Shown in pieces: positions 42,974 through 52,470 of a stretch of 64,000 nucleotides of DNA. The stretch lies in contig CBDEVW010000001.1 of the NCBI GenBank assembly GCA_965243755.1, forward strand, positions 186,001-250,000, written 5' to 3'. The notes beneath the pieces are model-generated. The model had not been told where the DNA came from, did no database searches, and saw nothing but the letters and a program-made list of their open reading frames with translations. The position numbers and the translations under genes were made by a program. Source of the stretch: JANSWY01 sp965243755. Lineage in GTDB: Bacteria; Bacteroidota; Bacteroidia; Cytophagales; Cyclobacteriaceae. Positions within the stretch are counted from its first letter, which is position 1. The number at the start of each line of letters is the position of its first letter.

Positions 42974-45789
42974 AGCTTGATCATCATTTTAAGTTGGTAA
43001 CCTCTGGTAGAAGGGAGATTGAACATGTCCAATCCAGCGCCATAACCATATCCAAACAGGTCAGATTCCGGGTCTACACCCTGGTATGGTGTGATTTGGA
43101 GGAGGTTACGACCAATCATGGATATGGTAATCGAATTGATGGGATGCGATCTTGTAAACCGAAATGAATAGCTAAAAATAAGTTCACTGAGCCTCCATGA
43201 ATAAACAGATTCTATATATGACGCTGCAATTCCTTCCGGCCCATACCTTACCCATCGATTCTCTGTTACATCCAATGCCGGATCATAAAAATTAACTGGT
43301 ATGGTATTCCTATCGCCTGACTCGCTTACACCCTCGAAAATATGATTGACAGTAGTACGTTCAATTTCAGTTTTAGCGGATCGACCGAGGTAATCGAGGT
43401 AAGCCTGTGTTCCATTCCATACTTCCCTTCCGTAATTGTATTCCATTAATAAATTGAGCGAGAGGTTTTTTACATTTATCATCCCATCAAACCCACAAAC
43501 ACCCTGAGGATTTGGGTTGGCCAGCGGATGAATGTCAGCAGCTACAAGGGGAAAACCATCATTGCCGATAATGATTGCTCCTGAAGGATCTCGCGCATAT
43601 GCGGTTCCATAAATCATACCCATGGGCTGATTTTCCGCCATTACACTTTGGGCATTTCCAAAACCTGCTAATGGAATAATCTCCTGTTGCGATGAAATAG
43701 ATTTGACTATTGGAACATTTCTTGTCCAGCTAAGCGCAATTTTCCATCGGTTCCCAGGCCAGAAGTAATCCTGGAAAAATGCTCTTACATTCAATGATTC
43801 GGTATCTACTCTGCCCACATTTTGCATGCTGAATAGATTCCCCAAAGATGCTGGAGCAATGAAGTCATCTACTATCTCATAGGAATAACCAAAATCAACT
43901 CCCAGCCACCACAGCCTTGTCTCTATGTCAAATTGAAGTTTTCTTTTCGTTTCTGGCTTCAACCCATCTGGGAACATCAAATCGTTAGCTTCATATACCT
44001 GCCTGAATTGACCTGAATTTAAATTTATACTGGCGTACGACCAGTCATTATATAAGAGAGATGCTTCGTGAGTAGACTTTGAGTAACTTATTTTGGGAGA
44101 GATTGTAAATGGATAAAAATTGAGGTGCGCTACAAATGCCACGAATGGATTGAATGCCACCGTACCTGCAGTGCTGGAAACATACAAAGTATTGCCCAAA
44201 TAGGTGATATAATTGCCTGGCCACTTTACTTTTCCAGATGCCGCAATTTGATGTGTATTTCTTGATAGTGATGCATTAGAAAGTCTGGTTACGTCTGGAT
44301 CGTCAAATTGAGAATCAAATCCCTGCTGGTCCGTTCTATGGAGCTTTTGCCTTGAGCTGGAAAATTGATAATCGAGGGTTAACTGGCGTTCATAACCCGT
44401 TTTGTACCATTTAAATGCAGGGGTGATTCGTAATTCTGTTTGATTGCTTTCTGTTGCTCTGTTGGTCAGTACCCCAGTGAAGCCAACAGGAAAGCCAGAA
44501 GGTATTCCAAACTGACTTTCCAGTTTCTGACGATCATGACTCAAACTTGAATTGATGTCTAAATGATGGTTCAGGCTGAATGACCGTTTCCAGTGGTGAC
44601 CAATCGCTACAAAATACCTTGATTGTACATCCATGTCTGGTGAGGATGCAACTAATCCAAACGGGTTATTAGCCTCGGATGGAGCAAAAGACCTTAGGGA
44701 TTCATTGTCTAATTGCCAGGCCGAGGGTTCCTGAATGGCCACTTTTCGTGAAAACCCGTTTTTGTTGTCAAAGCTAACTGGCGTATTCAGTGCGTCACCA
44801 TATATCCTGGCAATGTTTGCTCCATGGCTCAATAAAGAGCCTTCGTTTTTCACAAAAAATGATTGAATGGACAAATCACCACTCTTTTCTCCAAAACTAA
44901 GCGACTCTCCCTGAATTTCCATTTTGACTGATTCTTTCTTAGACGTGGGAATTACACCAGCTTCGTTGGTATAGTTGAAAGAAGTCCTGATATCGCCACT
45001 ACCAACTGGTTTTGTAAATAAAAAATCATGTTTGTTGATCCAGCCTTTTTGAAAAATCTTATCATTCCGGTATCTGTTGGCCTCATTTCCATTGCTACTT
45101 CCGAGAGAAACCAATGGTCCATTACGATCAAATGGATAATCTCCATTGTCATATTCAAGATTAGACAGCTTTGGGCCCCATGAAAAAAATTCATTAGAAT
45201 CTGCCCCAAACCAACTCAGTTCACCCTGATCAGATCTCCCCTGAGCATAAGAAGATTGTAATTTTGGCAATTGGGTAACATGTGAAAAGCCTAATACCTG
45301 TGAATATTGAAGGCCAAAACCCCTGGCATGAACAGGATCGCTGTAAGATTTAAGGATATACTTTTTTCCTCTTTCTTTTATCCTGTGGAGCCTTAATATA
45401 TCCAGAGGCGCATATGATTCAAAGGTTTTCGATTGATGATCAAAACTTGCAATTCCTGGTTCTGTGGGAGCAGAGTCTTTTATTTGTCTTTTAACAGGAA
45501 ATCTGCCATCTCCTTGTTGTACATTACTCGACTCAGTCAGCTTACCAACAATAATTTCTTTTGTCTGAAACCCAATCCCGGAAAATACTAAAGTTGCTCC
45601 GATCGGAACGGTGATTGTATAATTACCATCAAAGTCAGTGATTGTTCCATGTGTGGTCCCTTTCTCAACAATATTTATTCCGGGAAGGGGATCTCCTGAT
45701 GAGTCTGTCAATCGACCTGAAACAGTTCTTTCCTGAGCGGACCCAGCAAAAAATGTAATGGTTGAAATAAGTAATATGATATACTTCAT
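42970..45789 (-). CDS. SusC-like barrel protein lacking a plug domain
   Basis: I use the ATG at 45789, which gives the signal peptide MKYIILLISTITFFAGSAQ. The protein (939 aa) starts with a carboxypeptidase-like domain at about residues 20-88 (SGRLTDSSGDPLPGINIVEKG, ITDFDGNYTI). From there it goes almost directly to the SusC barrel, reading LPKLQSSYAQG, SWGPKLSNLEYDNGDYPFDRNG. The usual plug (a GYG block, LQGKVAGV-like block and DGVP-like block) is missing. Those blocks occur instead in the A2M-like protein encoded next, with a 4-bp overlap. The C-terminus is LKMMIKL. Barrel identity is clear; the plug sharing is inference. Confidence 0.8.
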   Translation of the reverse strand: MKYIILLISTITFFAGSAQERTVSGRLTDSSGDPLPGINIVEKGTTHGTITDFDGNYTITVPIGATLVFSGIGFQTKEIIVGKLTESSNVQQGDGRFPVKRQIKDSAPTEPGIASFDHQSKTFESYAPLDILRLHRIKERGKKYILKSYSDPVHARGFGLQYSQVLGFSHVTQLPKLQSSYAQGRSDQGELSWFGADSNEFFSWGPKLSNLEYDNGDYPFDRNGPLVSLGSSNGNEANRYRNDKIFQKGWINKHDFLFTKPVGSGDIRTSFNYTNEAGVIPTSKKESVKMEIQGESLSFGEKSGDLSIQSFFVKNEGSLLSHGANIARIYGDALNTPVSFDNKNGFSRKVAIQEPSAWQLDNESLRSFAPSEANNPFGLVASSPDMDVQSRYFVAIGHHWKRSFSLNHHLDINSSLSHDRQKLESQFGIPSGFPVGFTGVLTNRATESNQTELRITPAFKWYKTGYERQLTLDYQFSSSRQKLHRTDQQGFDSQFDDPDVTRLSNASLSRNTHQIAASGKVKWPGNYITYLGNTLYVSSTAGTVAFNPFVAFVAHLNFYPFTISPKISYSKSTHEASLLYNDWSYASINLNSGQFRQVYEANDLMFPDGLKPETKRKLQFDIETRLWWLGVDFGYSYEIVDDFIAPASLGNLFSMQNVGRVDTESLNVRAFFQDYFWPGNRWKIALSWTRNVPIVKSISSQQEIIPLAGFGNAQSVMAENQPMGMIYGTAYARDPSGAIIIGNDGFPLVAADIHPLANPNPQGVCGFDGMINVKNLSLNLLMEYNYGREVWNGTQAYLDYLGRSAKTEIERTTVNHIFEGVSESGDRNTIPVNFYDPALDVTENRWVRYGPEGIAASYIESVYSWRLSELIFSYSFRFTRSHPINSITISMIGRNLLQITPYQGVDPESDLFGYGYGAGLDMFNLPSTRGYQLKMMIKL

Positions 45790-45936
45790 AGGGGTTTTGT
45801 TGATTGATGGATGCAACCAGTAGAATTACTCAAATCAAGCAGCATTCATCTGACGCTCCAAACTGTCACTTCATTTCTATTCCGACAGCTCTTATAGGAA
45901 CCACCCCCAAGAAGTTTAAATATTTCTTACTATATA

Positions 45937-46098
45937 TCAGGCACGAGCATATTCCATATACTTCTGGCACTTGTCTTTATCGCCAATGTATAAGATGTGT
46001 CCATCCCGCAATACATACCAGGTGTTTTCATGCTTGATAAACTGCAACTTTAATTTGTCCCGAGATGATTTTGAGAATAATGCTGAGATAAGTTTCAT
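45937..46098 (-). CDS. Small 53-aa protein
   Basis: I use the ATG at 46098, giving MKLISALFSKSSRDKLKLQF and a C-terminus that reads IYIGDKDKCQKYMEYARA; the longer frame from 46185 adds an unlikely N-terminus. The small basic protein has no signal peptide. Its strand-rich middle (ENTWYVLRDGHILYIGDK) looks like a short beta meander. It is not in any family I can name. It lies divergent to the STAS-like gene and 150 bp upstream of the SusC-A2M operon on the same strand. Confidence 0.5.
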   Translation of the reverse strand: MKLISALFSKSSRDKLKLQFIKHENTWYVLRDGHILYIGDKDKCQKYMEYARA

Positions 46099-46400
46099 AT
46101 TGTCCTGGTTTGTTATTGTTATAGCAGCAAAACTACCCTCACAATTGGTTAATATAAACTTTAATCGCCCACCTACTAATAGCACTCGTTCAATTCATAA
46201 ATATTCCAGTTCAGTTGATTTGAGGAAGGAATTCCCCACATTTTGGCACTAGGTTTAATACCCGATCCAACTGGTTTTAGCTTGGTCTGAAAATATCAAC
46301 CTCTCATCCAAGTAATTGGGCGCTTTATCGAAATTATAAGCATGATTCTGAGGGTATTGATACATTTACAATCACAAATTGGGGACAAACATTAATTGTT

Positions 46401-46835
46401 ATGCAAATTTCAAAAGCTATCGACTACACACTACTGGGTATTGAAAAAGGTGGAAGAGTTTATGCTGATCTGGACAATGGGATTGTAAAGGTCATATGGA
46501 ATGGCAAAGTGGACCTGAAATCAGCTAAGGGTATTTTTAAAATTTGTAAGGAATTGGTAGAAGAAGAACTCTGCCATAAAATGTTACTGGACAGAAATCT
46601 CCTTATCTCATTCTCTCACGAGGCTAAACAATACCTGGAAGAAAGCTTTATCGCCAATTACAAGACTATCAAAGAGAAGGTTGTAAAAATTGCTGCCATT
46701 TGTTCTTCAGAATTCTCGAGCGATCAATATACGATCACCAGGGATCGACTAATGAAAGAGCTTCAATCAACAGCAGAAATCAAAGAATTTGATCAGGTAG
46801 AAGAAGCTGATCAATGGGCCCTTGGAGTGGCCTGA
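46401..46835 (+). CDS. STAS-like / SpoIIAA-related protein
   Basis: This 144-aa protein has the pattern of STAS-type domains: a first strand pair (GRVYADLDNGIVKVIWNGKVD), a helix (KSAKGIFKICKELVEEE), a second strand (KMLLDRNLLISFS) and a final helix region (ADQWALGVA). It resembles small stand-alone Bacteroidota proteins of this kind, which are thought to bind nucleotides or partner regulators. A terminator separates it from the convergent kinase gene. The fold is likely; function is unknown. Confidence 0.6.
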   Translation: MQISKAIDYTLLGIEKGGRVYADLDNGIVKVIWNGKVDLKSAKGIFKICKELVEEELCHKMLLDRNLLISFSHEAKQYLEESFIANYKTIKEKVVKIAAICSSEFSSDQYTITRDRLMKELQSTAEIKEFDQVEEADQWALGVA

Positions 46836-46859
46836 TAAACGAATTAATACAGGTGTAGT

Positions 46860-46886
46860 AAAAAGGTGTCTATTGGACACCTTTTT
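46860..46886. terminator. Bidirectional terminator
   Basis: AAAAAGGTGTC-TATT-GGACACCTTTTT at 46860-46886 is a near-perfect stem with A and T runs on both sides. It ends both the STAS-like gene and the convergent kinase gene at 46900. Confidence 0.85.
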
Positions 46887-46899
46887 CATTTTATACCAA

Positions 46900-48561
46900 T
46901 TACGGCTCTGCGACCGGCAGGTAGATACTAAATTTACTCCCTTCATTCGGCTTACTTTCTATGGACAGGTGACCTCCATGTTTTTTTAGAAATTCCATAC
47001 AAAGTGTAAGTCCCAGACCAGTGCCTCGTTCACCTGCTGTTCCACGTCTGCTACTGTCAAGACTTAGTTTCCGAATATCAAGGATTTCCTCTTCCGTTAA
47101 ACCAACTCCCTGGTCAATTACATCAATGGTAACGAATCCATTTTGCCTGTTTGCCTCAATACGGACCTCTGAACCCTCTTCACTAAACTTAATGGCATTG
47201 GTAATCAGGTTTCTAATCACTGTAGAAATCATATTGGCATCCCCCATGATAGCATCCGCCTCAAAATTTCCTCTCAACAGACTGATCTTTTTATTATGTG
47301 CATGAGGCTCCAGCAATTTTAAATTTTCATCTATTAGCTGGTTAACATTTAGTTTCTCTGACTTGAATGTAATGTCATCATTATTGATCATCGCCCATTG
47401 CAGTAAATTCTCCAGGAGGTTAATGGTGTTTTTAGCCGCAGGACCTAGTTGTTTCATGATCTCTTTCGTCTGATCGGCAGTAATCTGGTCAGATTCTACC
47501 AGCTGAACGATATTGATAATTGATGATATGGGGTTTCTCAGGTCATGGCCAATGATTGAAAAGAACCGATCCTTTGTATTATTTAGCCTTTCCAGCTCGC
47601 TGTATTGATCCTGAAGTTCTGTCTTTTGTTGTGACAGCAGTTGATTAGCCCTCTCAAGCTTTAAGCTTAATCTTCGATATACTGAAGTTCTGTAAACTGA
47701 CCAAAGCCCAAAACTCAAAAGCAATAAATAAAATAAACCAATCAGCCAGGCCAGATATGGATTTTCATTGGATTCCTTTATAAAAGCTGTTTCAATCCCA
47801 AAGGTTTGCCCATAGAGCGTCACATTTGACTTCAACCAATTCTTTTCAGGAATATTATAATTCAGAAAACTTTCCGGATCTTTTCTTGAATGGTAAATCT
47901 TTGAATTATCGTGTACTGCCTCTCTATCAAAATAGATGCCGTCTACGGAGAACCGGAAGGCAAGCTCTTCTGAGTCCTCTTGCAGATATACAGGTTCCAA
48001 AATGTTTTTGAAATTAATTACGGAAGCCACATATCCAACTGGTTCCTCCTTCCTTATAACAGCAAAATCAATTGGTATTCCGACCCAGCCTTCCACGAGA
48101 TTGATTGGAGGAAACAACCGGATATCTTCGCTGGTCAGGAGCTTGTTCAACCTTTTCATTTCTATGCTATCTCTGATAGCGCCCACAGAGGTTCCAATTA
48201 ATTGGCCGGGATCAATTTGGTTACGGTTGAATGAATACACAAACTGATGGTTCGCATTAATAAAAGATACAATCAATGAATCTTCCAGCCCAAGGGCATT
48301 AATCTGATAATTGAAAAACTGCTGTAGTTCCAATTGAGAAGGGAATTCTTCGCTGTACTTTAGGTAAGACCTCATGCCAGACATCAGATAGGCAAATTTA
48401 TCGACTGACTCAGAAAACTTTGCTACTGCGCGACCATGAGCATTTTCCAGTCGGAAGCGCTGCTTATTTTGTTCGTATTCTCTAATTTTTGAACTCAGTA
48501 CCAATACAGCAACCGCCCCAGCAATCGCTATTGTGATAAGTATAAAGATCTGTCTGCTCAT
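46900..48561 (-). CDS. Sensor histidine kinase with CHASE-like periplasmic domain
   Basis: This 553-aa membrane kinase has an N-terminal helix (FILITIAIAGAVAVLVL), then a periplasmic sensor at about residues 28-265 with CHASE-type features (QFFNYQINALGLEDSLIVSFI, VGIPIDFAVIRKEEPVGYVA), and a second helix near 270-290. A coiled coil leads to the H box (FFSIIGHDLRNPISSI, H339). An ATPase domain carries N box, IDQGVGL and GTGLGLTL. No receiver domain is fused. The gene is alone and its partner regulator is not next to it. A two-hairpin element lies 240 bp upstream at 48803-48865. Confidence 0.85.
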   Translation of the reverse strand: MSRQIFILITIAIAGAVAVLVLSSKIREYEQNKQRFRLENAHGRAVAKFSESVDKFAYLMSGMRSYLKYSEEFPSQLELQQFFNYQINALGLEDSLIVSFINANHQFVYSFNRNQIDPGQLIGTSVGAIRDSIEMKRLNKLLTSEDIRLFPPINLVEGWVGIPIDFAVIRKEEPVGYVASVINFKNILEPVYLQEDSEELAFRFSVDGIYFDREAVHDNSKIYHSRKDPESFLNYNIPEKNWLKSNVTLYGQTFGIETAFIKESNENPYLAWLIGLFYLLLLSFGLWSVYRTSVYRRLSLKLERANQLLSQQKTELQDQYSELERLNNTKDRFFSIIGHDLRNPISSIINIVQLVESDQITADQTKEIMKQLGPAAKNTINLLENLLQWAMINNDDITFKSEKLNVNQLIDENLKLLEPHAHNKKISLLRGNFEADAIMGDANMISTVIRNLITNAIKFSEEGSEVRIEANRQNGFVTIDVIDQGVGLTEEEILDIRKLSLDSSRRGTAGERGTGLGLTLCMEFLKKHGGHLSIESKPNEGSKFSIYLPVAEP

Positions 48562-48952
48562 GCTATTCAGATCAAATCCTGAATTTGTTCAAACATATTG
48601 TTACTTAAATTCATCTGTGTTATGGTATTTAGCTGTATCGTAAGACTTCTAAACATTACATTAAACAAACTTATGATCAGATCAAACAATAATCTGCTCA
48701 AATTCGCTCATCTCCTGTTTTTATTCGGTGATTGAATTGTATCAGCCGTTAAATCATGCATTCCGAATCTGTATTTCATTGTTTCTCAATAAACACATAA
48801 AAAAAGCGAACTTTAAAAGTCCGCTTTTCTATCAACCATCTGTCCACAAGTCGCCGGGTGGCGACCATTACCCTTAGAACTCCATTTACCGTGAAATGTT
48901 TTAATCATCTTCTGGAGTTTTCAATATCTTTAATATCAAAACCAATATTCTT
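48562..48952. other. Gap holding two-hairpin element
   Basis: Apart from the two-hairpin repeat at 48803-48865, this 390-base gap between the divergent kinase and the 105-aa gene shows no coding sequence. An imperfect palindrome (TTATTCGGTGATTGAAT) lies near 48720-48740. Confidence 0.4.
48803..48865. repeat. Two-hairpin element, copy 2
   Basis: This copy has AAAAGCGAACTT paired with AAGTCCGCTTTT, the linker CAACCATCTGTC, then GTCGCC-GGGT-GGCGAC at 48850-48865. It matches copy 1 at 16892-16959 in sequence, order and spacing, with compensatory changes in both stems. On the minus strand the first hairpin is followed by a run of seven T, as in a terminator. Confidence 0.55.
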
Positions 48953-49270
48953 ATGGGAAGAATTGTTATTGCTTGCTACAAACCTCATCCGGGTCAGGAA
49001 TCAAGGCTACAGAGATTGTTGGCCACTCACGTTGACCGTTTACGAAAAGAAGGTTTGGCCACTCACCGTGAATCGATTGTGATGAAATCCTCATCGGGTA
49101 CGTTCATTGAAGTCTTCGAATGGGAGTCCAAAGAAGCCATTGAGGCTGCTCATCACAACCCTGCGGTGCAAAAGATGTGGGAGGAGTTTTCTGCAGTCTG
49201 TGAATACGAAACCCCAATGAATATCCAGGAATTCTCACAGCTGTTTTCTGAATTTACTCCAGTTAATTAA
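48953..49270 (+). CDS. Antibiotic-biosynthesis-monooxygenase-like (ABM) protein
   Basis: This 105-aa protein has the ABM/dimeric ferredoxin-like pattern: a first strand (GRIVIACYKPHPGQESRLQRL), a helix with HVDRLRKEGL, a strand (SGTFIEVFEWESKEAIEAA) and a helix (NPAVQKMWEEFSAVCEYE). Such small proteins are often oxygenases or heme- or quinone-binding stress proteins, but no active-site residues are distinctive here. It converges with the 65-aa gene, one base apart. The fold is likely and function is unknown. Confidence 0.65.
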   Translation: MGRIVIACYKPHPGQESRLQRLLATHVDRLRKEGLATHRESIVMKSSSGTFIEVFEWESKEAIEAAHHNPAVQKMWEEFSAVCEYETPMNIQEFSQLFSEFTPVN

Positions 49271-49271
49271 A

Positions 49272-49469
49272 TCACATACCTTTATTGAGTGCCTTAATGA
49301 TCTCTTCACATACGGCCTTCTTCTTTCCGGCTTCACAAATAATCTCCAGGTCCTCAGGGTGTGGATGCTTTTTTTTCATGCTTAAGTAATCCTTCAAGGT
49401 CCCAAACCCTGTAATGCCTTTTAATTCATCGTGCCATATATAATAATCGCTAGTTTGTAATGTCATCAT
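49272..49469 (-). CDS. Small 65-aa protein of a two-member local family
   Basis: The protein reads DYYIWHDELKGITGFGTLKD, then ICEAGKKKAVCEEIIKALNKG. The pattern YYIW-D, then aromatic and F-G, then a helix with KKxxCEEI, recurs in the protein at 56771-56968 (KFYIWYDWFNQQYSFGSWEG, KKESCEKLVAFM). The two are probably paralogues. There is no signal peptide and the function is unknown. It ends one base before the stop of the convergent ABM-like gene. Confidence 0.55.
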   Translation of the reverse strand: MMTLQTSDYYIWHDELKGITGFGTLKDYLSMKKKHPHPEDLEIICEAGKKKAVCEEIIKALNKGM

Positions 49470-49894
49470 CCCATTGTTCTTTTAGATTCCCATTAATTTC
49501 TTAGCAAAGTTTGACGGCATAGAATTAAATATTTTGCCAACAGACTTCAATATTCTGACAACATTCTAAAAAAGCCTGATTTTAGCGTATTTCGAAGTGA
49601 AGTAAATCGCTAAACGGGAATAATTATGTAGTGAATAATCTTCAATGATATCGTTTGCATAATTTAACCCTTAGTAAATCATGAATTTACCTTATTCATA
49701 ACAATCAGCATATCAGCATTTTACATCGTTTACTTCAATTAAAAGTTGTGAAACAGTAAAAAAATGGAGTTTTCCAAATTTGGTTCAACCCCAAAATCAG
49801 GCAATTCACCGATTTTTGCCGTTGACTCAGCTAATAAATCTGAAATCCAGTCTTAGATAAATCATCTTTGTTTCGAGAACTAACCTCAAAAACG
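49470..49894. other. Upstream region with shared regulator motif
   Basis: This gap before the PD40/PKD operon holds no gene. It contains the 31-bp motif TTCACCGATT-N7-TTGACTCAGCTAAT at 49805-49835, repeated at 62684-62714 with the same spacing. Three AT-rich direct segments (ATGAATTTACCTTATTCAT near 49681) look like palindromic operators but are weak. Confidence 0.45.
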
Positions 49895-51466
49895 ATGATT
49901 AGACTATCTCTTACAACAGTAATTTTATGTTTTTCTATGCTTGCAACAGCACAGCAATTTGCAACGCATGAAAATCATTTAACGGCCAGATTAAATAAAA
50001 GCAATACCGGATCTGAAAGTGGAGTAGCCACTACCATTAAAGGAGCATTAATCCTTGAAGGTCTCAGCAATCCTGTAAAACTCGGTGGCACCATCAACAG
50101 TGCCGATCCTGAAAATGGCCCGATCATTTCCCCAGACGGAACGCAGATATATTTTAGCCGATCATACCATGCCAAAAATGTTGGTGGTGCGGAAGATGAA
50201 GAAGACATATGGTTCGCCAACTGGAACAGTACACTGAACCAATGGGACGATCCACAAAACATGGGCGCGAAGTTTAATAACGAGGGACCAAACTTCATTA
50301 ACAGTTTCACCATTGAAAATGGCATTAGGACAATTATTTTAGGCAATGCCTACACAGGTAAAAAGAAAAGCAAGATGATGTCTGGCCTTTCTTATTCCAA
50401 GTGGGTTGATGGTGAATGGACTGACCCTGTCAATTTTAATATTGAAGGATATTACTCTTACTCAGACAATACGGACTTCACCGTTTCTGAAGACGGTCAG
50501 TATTTGATCATGTCTGCCGAAAGGGATGACTCAAAAGGATGGAGAGATCTCTATGTTTCTCACAGGTTATCCGAGAAAAAATGGTCCGCTCCTTACAACC
50601 TGAAAGGAATCAATACAGAAAAAGATGAATTAGCACCATTCCTATTAGATGGAGAATATCTATTCTTCTCAAGTGATGGATATGATGGTTATGGAAGATC
50701 TGACATTTATGTATCCAGAAGACTGGACAACAGTTGGGAGAATTGGTCTGAGCCTGTCAATCTGGGTACCAGAATCAATGATGAACAGGACAACATCTAC
50801 TTCTACTACTCCAAAATCAGAAGTACTGCCTATATCACAGAAGGATATTATGAAGGTAACACAGACATCTTCGAATTGGATCTTCATATAGAGGACCTCT
50901 ATCAATTGTTCGAGGATACTGAGGTTTGTCAGTCAAGAGGTTTGTTCCATCACCTGGAGGAAATCCCGGCTCAAAGCATTCCAATGAGTAATTGCATCAG
51001 CCTGGATGCTTCTGAGTCTCAGGTTGGAGCCAGTGACATGAAGTACATGTGGTACTTCGGAGATTTGACCATTGATTATGGCGTAAATGTAGAACACTGC
51101 TACGATACCCCGGGCAATTACTCCATTACCATGACTGCCATAGAGGAGCAGACAAATAAACATTTTTACAACGAGTTTGAAGCAGAGGTAGAAATTTTAC
51201 CAGCACTAAGCGTAAACATTAATGTCCCAGTTGAAACAACCTTAGGTGTTGCCAGCACAATGATGGCAGAGTTCACCGCTGATTCTCCTTCCATTAGTGA
51301 TATCAATTACTCGTGGGATTTCGGAGATGGTAATTTTAGTTGCGGACTATACACAGAACACACCTATCAAACCAAGGGAGCACACACCGCAAGAGTACTG
51401 GTCTCCTTTGAACACAATGGTTCTCCTATGAGCATCATGCAGGAAGTAACTATTACAGTAGACTAA
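49895..51466 (+). CDS. Secreted PD40 / PKD-domain protein
   Basis: I start at the ATG at 49895, which gives the signal peptide MIRLSLTTVILCFSMLATAQ; the TTG at 49868 is less likely. The protein (523 aa) has a WD40-like beta-propeller of the PD40/TolB type at about residues 50-340, with repeated blades (ISPDGTQIYFSRSY, VSEDGQYLIMSAERDD, LFFSSDGYDGYGRSDIYVSRR). Two PKD-like domains follow (YMWYFGDLTIDYGVNVEHCY, YSWDFGDGNFSCGLYTEHTY). It is the first gene of an operon with the 325-aa and propeller-sensor genes. Surface or periplasmic binding is likely. Confidence 0.75.
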   Translation: MIRLSLTTVILCFSMLATAQQFATHENHLTARLNKSNTGSESGVATTIKGALILEGLSNPVKLGGTINSADPENGPIISPDGTQIYFSRSYHAKNVGGAEDEEDIWFANWNSTLNQWDDPQNMGAKFNNEGPNFINSFTIENGIRTIILGNAYTGKKKSKMMSGLSYSKWVDGEWTDPVNFNIEGYYSYSDNTDFTVSEDGQYLIMSAERDDSKGWRDLYVSHRLSEKKWSAPYNLKGINTEKDELAPFLLDGEYLFFSSDGYDGYGRSDIYVSRRLDNSWENWSEPVNLGTRINDEQDNIYFYYSKIRSTAYITEGYYEGNTDIFELDLHIEDLYQLFEDTEVCQSRGLFHHLEEIPAQSIPMSNCISLDASESQVGASDMKYMWYFGDLTIDYGVNVEHCYDTPGNYSITMTAIEEQTNKHFYNEFEAEVEILPALSVNINVPVETTLGVASTMMAEFTADSPSISDINYSWDFGDGNFSCGLYTEHTYQTKGAHTARVLVSFEHNGSPMSIMQEVTITVD

Positions 51467-51492
51467 GCTCAAAAGTTTTAAGAAGTAGAAAA

Positions 51493-52470
51493 ATGAAAAA
51501 GATATTATTATATGCAACTCTCCTATGTTACTCCGTTGGTTACGGACAAATGGTGCCGGGCGAATTTGAACAGATTAATTTTCTGGTCACATTCAGCCCG
51601 GAAAGCACCACCTCGTGGGGAGATGATGACTTTACACAAACTTTTTTCTTTGTAATACCAGAATCATTCACCAAACCGGTATACCTAAGAGTATTTGATC
51701 CTGGTGTAGGTGGCAAATACGATGAGAAAAGTGGATCGTTTGACAGCCAGACAAAATTCTCTATTTATGGAGGAAAAGATGCTTATTCTCACCCTGATGC
51801 AAGAAAACTGGATCCGGTAGGAAATTACAAAAGCGGCACCTTGTTAGCATCGAAAGTATTTGGAAACCAGTCGTCTTATGATGACAACTGGTACACTTTT
51901 GGGCCACTCAACCCAATGGAGGGTGAATATGTGGCCAGCATGAAGAGTCATGTAATTAAAGTGATTACGCAAGGTGTGAAAGGTAATGATGGCAACCTCT
52001 ACAAGTACTTCCTCAGCACACAGCCAGACAGAAACCTGGAAGTAGAGGGGGCCAACGCCTTCACTTATGAGTACTCCTTCCGACTGCCTCATAAATCACA
52101 GTCGGTATCGCATCTATATCCATTTATTACCAAAGATGTGGTTTCGATTACGCAACACAATTTTGACCTGGACAAAGAAGGGCAGATTCTGATCTATTCG
52201 GTGGCAAAAAACAGACACAAGGGTAATGCCTCTGCTAATAATACCTGGGATCAGAGTACACACATGATCGAGGAAGAAGAAAAAAACACATCAATTGACA
52301 TACAAATTTTAAAAGGTAGGGATTCCAGAAATGATATGGTTTGCTATGTGGTGAATCAGTATAACGAACCGGTACCATTCTTCTCTGAGCCAATCGGAGG
52401 TCCTCCCAAATTTAAATATAAGGTAAAGATCAATTTCAATCAGCAAGAAGAAGGTCATGAAGGTAAGTAG
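51493..52470 (+). CDS. Hypothetical secreted protein of propeller operon
   Basis: This 325-aa protein has a signal peptide (MKKILLYATLLCYSVGYGQ) and a beta-rich mature part, for example QTFFFVIPESFTKPVYLRVFD, FTYEYSFRLPHKSQSVSHLY and KFKYKVKINFNQQEEGHEGK. There is no known family. It starts 26 bp after the PKD gene and overlaps the next gene by 14 bp, so all three are one transcript. It may be the ligand-binding partner of the propeller sensor; this is inference. Confidence 0.65.
   Translation: MKKILLYATLLCYSVGYGQMVPGEFEQINFLVTFSPESTTSWGDDDFTQTFFFVIPESFTKPVYLRVFDPGVGGKYDEKSGSFDSQTKFSIYGGKDAYSHPDARKLDPVGNYKSGTLLASKVFGNQSSYDDNWYTFGPLNPMEGEYVASMKSHVIKVITQGVKGNDGNLYKYFLSTQPDRNLEVEGANAFTYEYSFRLPHKSQSVSHLYPFITKDVVSITQHNFDLDKEGQILIYSVAKNRHKGNASANNTWDQSTHMIEEEEKNTSIDIQILKGRDSRNDMVCYVVNQYNEPVPFFSEPIGGPPKFKYKVKINFNQQEEGHEGK

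Noticed and set aside
46099..46185. Longer start for the small protein at 45937-46098
   Set aside because: The extra 29 residues (from 46185) are not protein-like, and the internal ATG gives a compact, strand-rich protein.
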